Below are positions 11,290 to 22,041 of a stretch of 64,000 nucleotides of DNA, in pieces (within the stretch, counting starts at the first letter, position 1; every line of letters begins with the position of its first letter). The notes under the pieces are model-generated. The model was not told where the DNA came from. It saw only the letters and a list, made by a program, of their open reading frames with translations, and did no database searches. A program made the translations under genes and the position numbers. The stretch covers positions 111,196,361 to 111,260,360 of the forward strand of contig CM060703.1 in assembly GCA_030686995.1 (NCBI GenBank), written 5' to 3'. The DNA comes from Artemisia argyi. Lineage: Eukaryota > Streptophyta > Magnoliopsida > Asterales > Asteraceae.

Positions 11290-13469
11290 ATGGCGTCTCT
11301 CGGCTACACGTGTTTTCACTGTAAAAGCCCGATTGAGAACGGCTTTCGTTGTCTCCGGTGTATTTGTGAGAAATGTGGCAATAATTGTAGTACCAGATTT
11401 TGTGCTTTGTGCAATCTGTTCATAAGTCCAAATTCTCTCAATGATTCACCAAATTCTTCCAAGCCCAAGATACGTGCTATTAATGACAAACCTTCAAGAA
11501 TTGATCCTAACCTTTCACGGTTTACGGTCAAAAGTTTGTCAAGCAAACGTGCTGAGCTTAGGGCAGTGACTGAAAAGCATGACTTGCCCAATCTTCACAT
11601 TTATCAAAAACAAAAACCCGAGACCATAACGGAAGTGGTGGAAATTCCTAGCTCTTAGAGCACACCACTTGTCCCACCTCCAGATTTTGTTCCTTGTGTC
11701 GGTTGTGGTGAGCCGCTTTTCGGTTTTCCATGTCGTTGGTGTACATTTGTACAATATGGTAATGATAGTCAAAACGGGAGTTGTTTGTTTTGTGGGTCGA
11801 GTAATTCATTTGCTTATGATCCTAATCAGAACACATTCAACGACTCTTCAAATTTTTCCAATTACCCATCACATTCATACGAGCAAGAATCATATTATCC
11901 AAATTTCAATGATGCTTCGTATCAAAATACACCAAGCCAAACTCAACAGTTTTACTGTTGTGAGTACTGTGGAGGTCCTCACTTTAGCTCGGATTGTCAA
12001 ACAGGGAATCCCTTTCCTTGTAACAATTACGACTATTCGTTTCAAGAACCACCTCCACAGTACCAAATGATTCAAGCAACTCCTCAGCAAACCCAACAAG
12101 ACAATTATCTAGAGATCCTAGATTTATTAAAAGAAGTTAAGGAGTTGGGTACCACAACACTTCATAATGCACCCAGTGTTTCTTGTGTAAATTGTGGGGG
12201 TCCTCATGATGATTATCAATGTCAACCTTCCGGTTTTGACAAATCCCCACCCCCGCAATTTTCATTTACTCTAAATTCACATGAGAAATACATGGCTGAA
12301 TTATTGTCTGAAGAGCAGGTTGCTAAAATTGATTCCAAAGATGCTTTTGAAAAAGCTGTTAGGGAATCATTTGCAAAAGAAAAAGCAGCCAGATCCAGCT
12401 CTCAATTTCGTTTCATTCCTGATGATAGTGATGATGAAGATATCCTTGATGATGATTCATCCAGTTCATCAGATGAAACCCCGTCAGTTGAGATTCCATC
12501 TCAACCTGCTGTTATCACACCAGAAGTTCACACTCACTCTCTGATCATGGGGGATGAGCATCTTAGCACTGTTCCTAATATGGAATCGGACGAATTAATA
12601 AAGTCTAGTGTTGAGATCCTTGTCCCAATCCCAGGAGAGTCACAGGGGACTTTTGATCAAGTGTGTGACATTCCTTCACCCCTAATAATCCAAATGATCA
12701 AATTGAGACTGTCTCTGATTCCAGTGATGATTGTTTATCTTATGGAGACATTGAATTTGTTGATGCATCACTTCTCCACTCTGATGTTGACTTTCTTCTT
12801 GAAGAGTTCGCTGATGAACTCTCTCATATGGATCCCATCCCACCAAGAGATGAAAATGAAGTCTTTGACTTTGAAGCGGATTCGAGAAAGTTAGAATTCT
12901 TACTTACTCATGATCCTTCGATTGAACTTACTCAGATCAATCCACTTCCTCCGGAAAGTGAAAATGATCTGGACGAATTCGAGGCTTTTCTTACTGAAGA
13001 TAGTTCAATTTCATATGAAGTTGATGATAATTATCTTGATCCTGAGGGGGACATTCTTTTTCTAGAAAGTTTGTTAAACGAAGATCCATCTCCCCCTCTT
13101 CCACCCAAACAACTTCATAATGAGGAAATCAAATCAGTTGAGGAAACGGATAAATTTCCTGAGATCAAGCTCAAGGACTTGCCTCCTCCACTTGAATATA
13201 CATTTCTTGAGGAGGAAGTTCTTATCTTAATTTCTATTCAGATCTCTCTTCTTTCCTTCACCTACCAGGTGATTTCTCCTCTTCTTCACTCCTTCGGGAA
13301 TGAAGATACCATCTTTGATCCCGGCATTTTCATGTATCATTATCTTGAGCCGGATACTTATCTCATCGGTGTGGAACTTTCACGTGCTTCAAATGTTTGT
13401 CCAAACATCTTGAATGAAAGTCCGATTGAGATTGCTTCTTCCACATCATGCTTCCCCAAGGACAAATGA
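11290..13469 (+). pseudogene. B Cys-rich gag-like ORF, one stop and one frameshift
   Basis: A frame starts at ATG 11290 and continues past an in-frame TAG (11656-11658) to about 12680, where a 1-nt shift moves coding to the frame ending at 13469; roughly 725 codons in all. The N-terminus is dense in CxxC pairs (CFHCKS, CLRCICEKCG, CALC). Further clusters follow: CVGCGE, CEYCGGPHFSSDC and CVNCGGPHDDYQC, the last two resembling zinc knuckles. The C-terminal half is strongly acidic (DDSDDEDILDDDSSSSSDE; MGDEHLSTVPNMESDELIKSS). I recall very similar proteins annotated in Asteraceae genomes. No capsid, protease or RT domain is recognised. Nucleic-acid binding is an inference from the Cys motifs. 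Confidence 0.7.
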
Positions 13470-13524
13470 ATTCGGGGTCGAGTCAAGCTAGCGACTCGGT
13501 AAACAAAAACAGTAGCACGCTTAT

Positions 13525-13551
13525 AGGGTTTTCACCCTAAGTGTGGGGGAG
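13525..13551 (+). other. B module N1: stem-loop plus AAGTGTGGGGG
   Basis: AGGGT-TTTC-ACCCT is followed directly by AAGTGTGGGGGAG. The G-run can also pair with the next CCCCC. Confidence 0.6.
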
Positions 13552-13663
13552 TCCCCCATGCTATGGTTACAAATAGAGTGAAAATACAAAATGGTGTTTT
13601 CCACGCTTAGCTTGTAATGTTGCCCTTTTACGTTCAAAATGTTGGCATAATAGCCGGGACTTT

Positions 13664-13709
13664 GAATATTGAGGACAATATTCATGCTAAGTGTGGGGGG
13701 GGGGGGGGG
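13664..13709 (+). other. B module N2: stem-loop plus AAGTGT and a 15-G run
   Basis: GAATATTG-AGGA-CAATATTC, then ATGCTAAGTGT and fifteen Gs (13695-13709). The stem differs from A's M2 at one pair, changed on both sides, so pairing is kept. Confidence 0.7.
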
Positions 13710-13864
13710 TATTTCGCTATTCTAGCGAATTTTATCACATTTTACTATATAATACCCCCGTACCCCCGTTTTAGCCAAAATTTCAAAAAATTTAAAAATT
13801 TTTCACTGGTGCTTCAAAATTTTTGTGGTAATCAGTCCGCCATGTCTAACCGACAAAAGGATTA

Positions 13865-14225
13865 GCTAATCCAGGAGCAAACGGCTCTTGGTAAAGATAT
13901 ATCAAATCCGTTTATGGCTTGCAATTTGCCCAAAATTATATGGTACCTCAACTCGCCATATCCCATAAAGCGAATGAGTTGGTTAGCCCGCGAGATTATG
14001 GCTTGTGGTAAAGGCAGTGGAAAATCCATAATTGGTAATCAGCTCACCAAGATGTTGACTATTCCATCAAGAGCTGGCTAGTCCAGAAGCAAACGGCTTT
14101 TGGTAAAGACTAATCAAATCCGTTGACAGCTGGTGGTTTGCTCAAAATCACACGGTTATCAGGTGTGCCACAGTTCTTACACCTGGCTACTCCAGAAGTG
14201 ATGGCTTTTGGTAAAGAGTTTAAAA
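13865..14225 (+). repeat. Degenerate tandem repeat, about 95-117 bp period, four copies
   Basis: The core GGCTTTTGGTAAAG recurs at about 13882, 13999, 14094 and 14202, each followed by ATCAAATCCGTT-like or AAAATCCAT-like sequence and usually preceded by CCAGAAGC-like sequence. Confidence 0.65.
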
Positions 14226-14248
14226 TCCATCAAGTTTTCAAAACAGTT

Positions 14249-14284
14249 ATTGCTAGGGACTAGCAATAGTTTAGTGTGGGGGAT
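14249..14284 (+). other. B polypurine tract with upstream stem-loop (module N3)
   Basis: ATTGCTA-GGGAC-TAGCAAT is followed by AGTTTAGTGTGGGGGAT and then immediately the 3' LTR. This is the plus-strand primer position for the element. Confidence 0.75.
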
Positions 14285-17200
14285 TGATGAGTGCTCAAAC
14301 ACTCATCATTTTTTATCAAATCTGAACTGCAAAACATACAAAAACACTCAGAAATGCATCAAAATACTGAAAATATTTCAAAATTGTGTTTTATATGTTT
14401 TAGATGCAAAACGAGTAAAAACAAATGAAAAACGTACAAAGTTTGCAAAATTGGCAGTTTCAGTCCCCCAACTTTCATAAAATTACAAAATTAGTCCCTG
14501 GTCATTCAAAATATGAAAAATTATCACCAAAGGTCCTTTTACAATCATAAGTTGTCATATTTTATCCTTTGGTGAAAAATTGGAAAAGTTTTGGAAATTT
14601 ACAATTTAGCCCCTGAAGTTTCTTGGCAGATTTAGTCCCTGGTGGGATATTTTTGAAAGAAAAATCATTCTTAGACCTTGGGAAATCAAAAGTTATCAAA
14701 ATGGGTCCCTGGGTGAAAGTTTTGTGGAAATTACATTTTTGGTCCCTTAAGTTTGGCAATTTGTCAGTTTTGGTCCCCGGGAAATTTAACATTAGAAAAA
14801 TCACACTTTGGGTCCCTGGGATATTTAAGTTGTCAATTTTGATCCTTGTGATAACTTAGGAACGATTGCATTTTCCACCCTCACCTTTTGCAAAATTGCA
14901 TATTTGGTCCTTGTGTATTTCTATAAAACCAAACGGACCCTATTTTATTTATTATCCCATAAACCAAACCCAAAACAATCCACAACCCACCTTCACCCTC
15001 AGCCCATACCCCAAGCCCAATCCAAACACAAAAGAATAATTCCCACCCTGGTCTTTGACCTCAGTCAACCCCCAACACCACTACTGTACACCATCATCCT
15101 CCCCCGTTTCCTGCTACCTTGTCTCCCCCCTCCTCTCCAACTCCACCAAACCCTCACCAACCATCATTAATTTTCACACCAACCCCCTCCTCATAATTAC
15201 CCTCACCAAATCCACTCACAACTGCCCAATTGCTCCAATACCCATTTTCCCGCCAATATGTGTTTAAACGGCTGGGATTGAATTTAGCCATCCAACGGCC
15301 AAGAAACATGTGGGAAAGAAAGAGAAACTTCTGAGGGCTTATAAAAGAAAAGGAGAAAGAAGAATAGGGCAGTAGGTAGTGTAGTGTAGTTTTAACTTAG
15401 CTAAATTTGAGTCATTTTTTATGTATCTTTCATTTTTCAGTGTAATCCTTTGCTTTAAAATGTTATGTTAAGAGTTTTCATGGTGTATTAAACTTATTAC
15501 AATCAATCAATTTCAGTTTGTCCTTTTTAATTCAGTGTATGCTTATGTTATGTTCCAAAATCTCATATGGCTTATAAGTTATTGTTATTTGTTGTTATGG
15601 ACTGAGAAAGTCACATAAGCTCCTTATATAGCTTATCAAAGCTTTTAGAAACCAAAAAAATCAGTTTAGTAGTATAATTCAAAAATACAAAAAAATCCAA
15701 GGAAAATATCAAAAAAATAAAAAATGGTGGCTAATGCTGTTGAAGCAGAAAGAGAGCATGGAAATGGTCTGGTTTAGAACTCATGGGAGCATAGGAAGTG
15801 TAGTTGGTTCTGGTGTTCACTCAATTTCTGGCCTGGACCACTTGTAAGGATATATTGCTCAATATTTTTAGCAATTTAATGGTTTATGTCCATTAGCTTC
15901 AATCTGTGCTCAATCTCTGTTCATTTTAGTTTAATTATTGTTTAGTAATAGTTATCTTCAGTTAATTTCTCAGTTTGTTGTTAGATTCTTCAAATTCAGT
16001 TTTTTAAGGGGTGTTTGGTTTAAGTCTGTTAGATGTACTCTCATTGGTCTTTGTTGTCAATACTGGTTGTTACATGCTTCATAAGGTATTATTAGCTCAG
16101 TTAGGTCATAAAATCATATGGTCTTTTGTTAAAAAGTCAACTTGCTTTTGATTTTATCTTAATTGATCACTGTCTTGATCATTCACTGCATCACCTTGCA
16201 TTTTAGTTAGATTGTTGTTAGTTTAGCTTAATTTACTCTCATTGCACCATATTATTCCATTTTCAGTCACTTAGGATGATTAAAAGTTCAAGAAGGTCAA
16301 ACTTAGTGTTCAAATATAAAAAGTCAAAAGTTAGTTAAGCAGAAAATTTCAAAAATTCAAGTAATTGTTTTGAATTTTGTGGTTGATTTCATGGATTGAA
16401 ACCTGTTTTATTTTGTTGTCTATCAGCTCATCTATTGATTTCCAACTTCATTTGATTTTCACAAATTTTTCTGTGGGGTCCACTTAGCTTCAAAGTCACT
16501 TGCAGGGGGCATCACTCTCCTGCATCAGTAGATATCAGCCCACCACCACCACTTGGTGGTGGTTTTCTGATCACCCCAATGGTCCACACCCCTCATTTTT
16601 TTTTCATTCAATCCCCCTCCTACCAGGGTTGAGACCTTGACCCTTTGGTTGACCTTAATCCTTGTGGGACCCACCTGAATCAGGGCCTAATCTTTGTCCC
16701 TTTTCTGAGTTCTCTGTTTGGTTTTGGATTAGCTTATCCAGCTTATTTGGCTTATTCAAGGTCTAAACTTGTTCCTTCCACCTTATTTTGGTCCTTTTAG
16801 CTTATTCACATCTTATTTTACCTTTGTGGGCCCCTCTAGTAGTCCACATCAGCTTTTGCTCTTGACAGTTGACCAAAGTCAACTGTCACCCATATAAGCT
16901 TATACTCAGCTTATTTTTAAGCTCCATAAATCTTGTTTTCACAAAAGTTACTTGTTTTTAGGTTTAAATTAAGTTTCCAAAAGAAAATTTCCAAAAATCC
17001 AATTTAATTTTTAAGTGATAGTTTCTATTTAATGTAAATTAATTTTAATTTTCAATTTTATATTTTTATTAAGAACTTAGCATTCTTATATTTTTCTTAA
17101 TTTCCTCTTATATTAAAGTATTTATATTAATTTTCTCAGATTTTTATTTTATCATTTGGTATTTATTAGAATTAATCTTAGTTTTATTAATTATTAAATA

Positions 17201-17997
17201 ATAATTAGTTTTAAATAGCATAATTAGTTTTTATTAAGTAAAACCTAGTTTTTATATTTTTTTATAGCTTTTGTATGTTATAAAATAATTTTAGAAATTT
17301 TCTTATAATTTTTACTGTTCATTTTCTATTTTTCTTAATTTAAAATAGTTTAATTAGGTAATTAATAATTAATTAGTAATTAATTAATAGAAAAACCACA
17401 AAAAGACAAAAACACATATTTTTATTTTTAAAACTTGTTTTTAGTTATTTTATAATTTTAGAAATTTTATTTTCATTTTTCTAGTGCTTAATTAATATTA
17501 TATTATATTTAAGTGTTTTAAATCTTAATAGTTAGAGTTAATTAGTATTTAATTAATATTAAGTAATTAATTAGGTGTAAAAATTATTTTTCTTTTTCTA
17601 AAAATTTTCTTTCACCTTTAAGTTTGTAAAAAAGTCATTTTCACCCCCTGTGGGTTTTCAGATTTCAATTTTCACGTTTTTTTTTTGTACGTTTACGTTT
17701 TATTTAAACGTGAACGTACGCGTTTTAAGTTTTAAACGTTTCTGGTTTTTCCTACTTTCTTGTCTTTTTCTTATAGCTTCTTTAAGCTATTTCATTGTAT
17801 AAATCCTTAGTGTAACCAATCTCAAACCCCTTTTTATCCAAATTCACCCGATCACAGATCCGTTTGAATAACCATCACACCTCGTCGGGACATAACGACC
17901 CGGGGAAACTACTATATTCCGCGGAGCATTGATCTAGGCTGTTTGACTTTGTTGACCATTCCTTGGTCAATATAAGTTGACGGTTTAGCATCAATCA
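14285..17997 (+). repeat. B 3' LTR
   Basis: 3713 bp, closely matching the 5' LTR with scattered substitutions and small indels. It ends CATCAATCA, followed by the GGTTC duplication. Confidence 0.92.
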
Positions 17998-18002
17998 GGT
18001 TC

Positions 18003-19350
18003 GCCTTTAGATTTGACAGGAAAAGCATTTACTATTAGTGCTTATGAGTGTACCGGTAGCATTTAGATTCTAGAACTTGCGTTAGTGATGCATCCCAAGA
18101 CCGCTAGTGAGACTACATTCGTGTAGTAGGATTTACTACATGATAAGAGGCATTAGGATCACCCTTGTGTTAAACCCGTATTATAATTACTTGACCATTT
18201 AAGTCATATTACTTGGCTAGTTAAGTCAACTAATTTTTCCCACACCCTTAGCGTTGTACTTATTTTTAGTACACGAAACCCCTAGTACACCCCTCCGAGC
18301 CTATCTTTTCGTTTCTAACTTTAAGCATTTTACTTAAAGGAAGAATTTGTTACACCCCACTTAAATGTACAACCAAATCGCCTTAGCCTTCCATGTATGC
18401 ACTCATCTTTAGTGCATTATTGTTATTTGTTAAACCCTAAGTTAACTATCTAATTGACTACATGGTTGCTAAGTCGAGTCATATCCTTGTACATATTGTT
18501 TTGGGACGATTGGGACTCATGGGTAAAGTACTTATTTTGTGGAGTAATGGGGAAGAACATCATATATTACCCCCATATGTACGTTAATCTTAAAAGTACT
18601 CCAAGTGTTTTGATTTTCTTAATTCGAGTCATTAGATTAGTTTATTCTAAAGTATGTAAAAATTCAAGTGTAAGGGGAATGTTCATTCCCTATGATGTAT
18701 TATTTTGGATGGTAGGGTAAGAGTGTATGCTTAAAAAAAAAAAAAAATCGAAAAAGCCAAGAAAAATAAATAAAAAATAAATAAAAAAAGAAAAAAAAAC
18801 ATACGGACTACCATCCCTTTTTATTCTATGTTCATTTTATGTTTTTGTTATTTTTGATTTATCAGCTTAAGTCGAGTCTAGTCTTGGCTTAGCAACGCCA
18901 TATTGTACATGTAATTAACCAAGATTGTTAACTCGCCACCAGTAAAGACTGCCTATATCCAACAAGACCGTGTATTTCATATCCCTACACCTAACGTTAC
19001 AACCCTTTAAAAGACCTCTTTGATAGTTTATCCTAGGTGCTTACGCCATGTGGTGGAGGTTTGATCCTTTCCCAAGCCTATGGTAATCTATTTTGCTATG
19101 ACAGGTAGTGAGAGATATTTTCCGTTTCCATATTGTAATTTATACTTTATTACACCCGAGAGATGTGAGTATCTAAACACTATTTGTGAGGTGCTAGTAT
19201 ATGACCTCCGTGCTTGTCTTTGGTCTTTAGTGGAATGATTATTTGTTGTAATTACTTTTATATTAGTGTTAAATGACCCCTAACTTATATTTTGATTAGA
19301 ATAAAAGCGCATTTGCTTGAGGACAAGCAAATCTCAAGTGTAAGGGTATA
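18003..19350 (+). other. A1 3' non-coding region, second part
   Basis: Resumes A1 after B. No gene is seen. It contains purine module M3 (18664-18690), where the purines flank a GGGAATG/CATTCCC hairpin, a poly-A-rich stretch (18732-18800) and module M4 abutting the 3' LTR. Confidence 0.7.
19311..19350 (+). other. A1 polypurine tract with upstream stem-loop (module M4)
   Basis: ATTTGCTTG-AGGA-CAAGCAAAT, a 9-bp stem, is followed by CTCAAGTGTAAGGGTATA and then the LTR. Matching copies are at 40617-40656 (plus), 23485-23524 and 45261-45300 (minus). Confidence 0.8.
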
Positions 19351-20911
19351 TGATGAGGCGAAAAATGAACCACTTTTAGGGGGTCATTTAAGCCCGGAAT
19401 CGAATTTATTTGATCAAATATTGCCCTAAATCGTTCCTTTTGTGATTTTAGGTACTTTGGGAATGAATTATGGAAAAGAACGCATTTTGGACGTTTTTTG
19501 AGCATAAAAGTGAAGAAAACGACAAAGTCTTAATTTTCCTTGCTGGGAACAGTACCTGACGGCGTCAAGAGGCTTTTCATGACGGCGTCAAGAGTAAAAG
19601 TGGTGACGGCCCAGAAGAAACGTGAAGGCGTCACACAAGGCCGTCACGTGTTAACTGGTCAAAACTTGCGCGCGCGGTAGCTGACACCGTTTTGGCCAAA
19701 ACTTTTGCATACGAACTCGGATTTGAGCGATTCAAAAAAGAAAACGATCGGGACGAAAAGATCTACAATTTGGTGAAAAAATGGTTGTGACGGCATCAAG
19801 AGGACGAGCTGACGCCGTCAAGCCTTGCCGACAGAAAACATGCCTATAAATATAACATCACAACTTCACTTTTTGTAAGCCCTAAACCCTAAGGTCGATT
19901 CCTGGGTTTAGGTAGGTGTTTTTCCAGCAACTTAGAGGGTTTCAATCACTCCATAAACATCATGTATTGGTTTGATGATTCTATCTTAATTATGTTTTCC
20001 ATTATCATTGTTGTTTGCTCTTCTTTGATGATGATTTGCTAATTCACCTTGTGTCTACTTATGATTGTGTGAAACTTGTATATAATTGATTAGATCTCAT
20101 TGATTTCTTGTTGATGTTTGTGTCTATCTCCATCAATGAGGGCTTGTTGATGTGTGTGTCTATCTCCATCAATTAAGGCGTGACAACTTCAATAGATCTA
20201 GTTGGTTTAGTTTATAATTCTTGTTTCCTATTGATTCTTGTTTTGATTGAATGTCTCATCAATGTTAGGCTTAAGAAAATTGGCAGATCTCCAATTGGTA
20301 ACATGCTTGAACGTCTTAGGAAACATGAACCGATGTGTACTAGGTTTTATTGGTTGTATTTAATGCATGAGTAAATTCTAATGATCCCATGTTAGGAGCT
20401 TCTTAGCCGGCTCGACATAGGAGTGAAGTAGGCACTCATAGGATTGGGGAGTTAAGTACGCCACCCCATGAATGGTATTAAGGAATACAACCCGTCAATT
20501 AAAACAAGGTGTATAATTCAATAGGTAGAATTGGATAGCTAGCAAGGAGTAACATATCATGGGTAGACATGCTTCACTTATCTTGTAGAACCTTAGTTTA
20601 GTTTTCTTGCACATTAGTTTAATTAGTAGCTTTTGGGTTAGTTGATTAGCAACTAATTCCGCCCCTTCTTCCAAAACCCAAGATTTTCACTTGCTTTTCA
20701 TAAAATATAAAAACACAAAAAGAATCATCCCTCACCTTTAGACCTAGTTAGATCAATTTCAATCCTAACGACACTATTCCTAGCTGAATGATCAATCCCC
20801 CGGTACTTGTCACTATACTATACTACAACGATCAGGTACACTGCCTGGTGGGTGTTGTAAGCTTCTCGAGATCCCTCGAGAGGTAAAGCCTGGTGCAATC
20901 CCTACGCATCA
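19351..20911 (+). repeat. A1 3' LTR
   Basis: 1561 bp, the same length as the 5' LTR and very similar; ends ACGCATCA, followed by the TTCAA duplication. Confidence 0.93.
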
Positions 20912-20916
20912 TTCAA

Positions 20917-21712
20917 TCAAGTTACCATTTGGAAGTCTGCCAGTTTTCTTAAGCCTAACATCGAAACCATTCATCCACAACAATTATAAACAAATAACCA
21001 ACCAATAATCAATATCTAAGTTTCATTACATCTAAGCAAACACAAAGAAAACCTAGCCTAGCATGTTAAAGAGAAGACAAGCATAAGATAGAATCAAACA
21101 ACACATAGACATATTGAATGATTATTGGAAGACTTATCTTCAATTAAGCATGGATGAAACAAGGGTTTGAAACCCTAAAAAATACAGTAAAATTCGTCTA
21201 GGGTTTTCTCCTCTCAAAGTTGCACATAATAAATGAAAAATCAAAAACTATATATAGATAATTGAGTCTGACGGCGTCAAGAGTAAGTTCTGACGCCGTC
21301 AACTCGCCGCCATAATTATCATCGTATTGCATAGATCCACTTCTGACATTGTCATGTGTAAAATTCATCTTGGCCGTACTCTTGATGGCCTTGGCGACGC
21401 CGTCATGTGTTAATCCTCCAAAAACTCTCTGGCGCGTCACGTGTAACTTGATTTATCCACCTCTTTGTCAAAGGGTGACGGCGTCACACACAATTCCTGA
21501 CACCGTCAGGTACAATTTCCAGCATGAATTTGAGACTTTGTCGTTTTCTTCACTTTTCTGCTCCAAAAACGTCCAAAATGCTTCCTTTTACAGATTTCCT
21601 CTCAAAAGTACCTAAAATGACAAAAGGAACGATTTAGGGCAATATTTGATCAAATAATCTCGACTTTGGGCTTAAATGACCCCCTAAAAGCAGTACACTT
21701 TTCGTCTCATCA
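20917..21712 (-). repeat. A2 5' LTR, U3-side fragment
   Basis: Second half of the LTR split by A1. It holds a palindrome array (about 21270-21510) and ends with the complement of TGATGAGACG at 21712. With the first half the LTR is about 1422 bp. Confidence 0.85.
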
Positions 21713-22041
21713 TCATATGTCTTAAGTAACTACATTGTACTATAAGCATAGGCAGTCACTAGTCTTAGGTCAAAGATAACCCTAAATCAATAGTGATCAA
21801 AATTCTATAACCAGGCAAGGGGTAAACTTAATAATCATATAAGATAACACATAATCAAGCATTAAACAACCATAATTCATATTATCATAGCAAACCCTAA
21901 GTTTTTGGCTGTAAAAACCCTAAGAAAATTTTCAAAAGATCAACACAAGTGTAAACTTACCCTTATTGTGTTGAAATCAAGTGTTTGGATTGGAAAATGA
22001 TCTCAGAATAGTGAAAAAGCGTCAGTTTTGGTTGCTATATG
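21713..22041. other. Unassigned host sequence between A2 and A3
   Basis: AT-rich sequence without a convincing ORF. It rejoins 30179 once A3 is removed. It could be the 3' non-coding part or LTR of the older element that carries the longin-like ORF; I cannot decide. Confidence 0.4.

Larger units (their letters stand above)
13470..14284 (+). other. B 3' internal non-coding region
   Basis: After the ORF stop come three hairpin/purine modules (13525-13551, 13664-13709, 14249-14284) and a four-copy tandem repeat. No gene is seen. Confidence 0.7.
7376..17997 (+). mobile_element. B: non-autonomous LTR element with 3.7-kb LTRs
   Basis: LTRs of 3718 and 3713 bp start TGAT[A/G]AGTGC and end GCATCAATCA. 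The flanking 5 bp are AGTTC (7371-7375) and GGTTC (17998-18002), a target duplication with one later change; intact A4 carries GGTTC at the same place, confirming the site. The internal region is only 3.2 kb, with a PBS, one damaged Cys-rich ORF, tandem repeats and a polypurine tract. There is no RT, RNase H or integrase. The long LTRs and short interior resemble LARD/TR-GAG-type elements. Confidence 0.93.
3525..20911 (+). mobile_element. A1: non-autonomous Athila-type LTR element, complete, host of element B
   Basis: The two LTRs are both 1561 bp, begin TGATGAGGCG and end CATCA, and are flanked by a 5-bp target duplication TTCAA. A PBS follows the 5' LTR and a polypurine tract precedes the 3' LTR. 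Without B (7376-17997) the element is about 6.8 kb. It carries one ORF (5252-6232) with no capsid, protease, RT or integrase domain, so it must be mobilised by another element's proteins. The LTRs differ at few positions, implying a fairly recent insertion. Confidence 0.93.
1..21712 (-). mobile_element. A2: Athila-type LTR element, minus strand, cut by the window edge
   Basis: The reverse-oriented family A element shows, from right to left, a 5' LTR (20917-21712 and 2899-3524), a PBS (complement at 2874-2892), a gag-protease reading frame and the beginning of its 3' non-coding region, which runs off the window at base 1. Its LTR was opened by the insertion of A1 at 3525-20911, whose TTCAA target duplication lies at 3520-3524 and 20912-20916. 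The 3' LTR and A2's own target duplication are outside the window, so full length cannot be judged. No reverse transcriptase is visible in the part present. Confidence 0.85.

Noticed and set aside
13865..14225. CRISPR-like repeat array
   Set aside because: Units are degenerate, long and irregularly spaced in a plant retrotransposon; there are no spacers and no cas genes.
18454..18720. ORF conserved in several family A copies (also near 24125, 39742, 45926)
   Set aside because: Conservation follows from shared non-coding 3' sequence; frames are broken at different places in different copies and the region holds a variable homopolymer.
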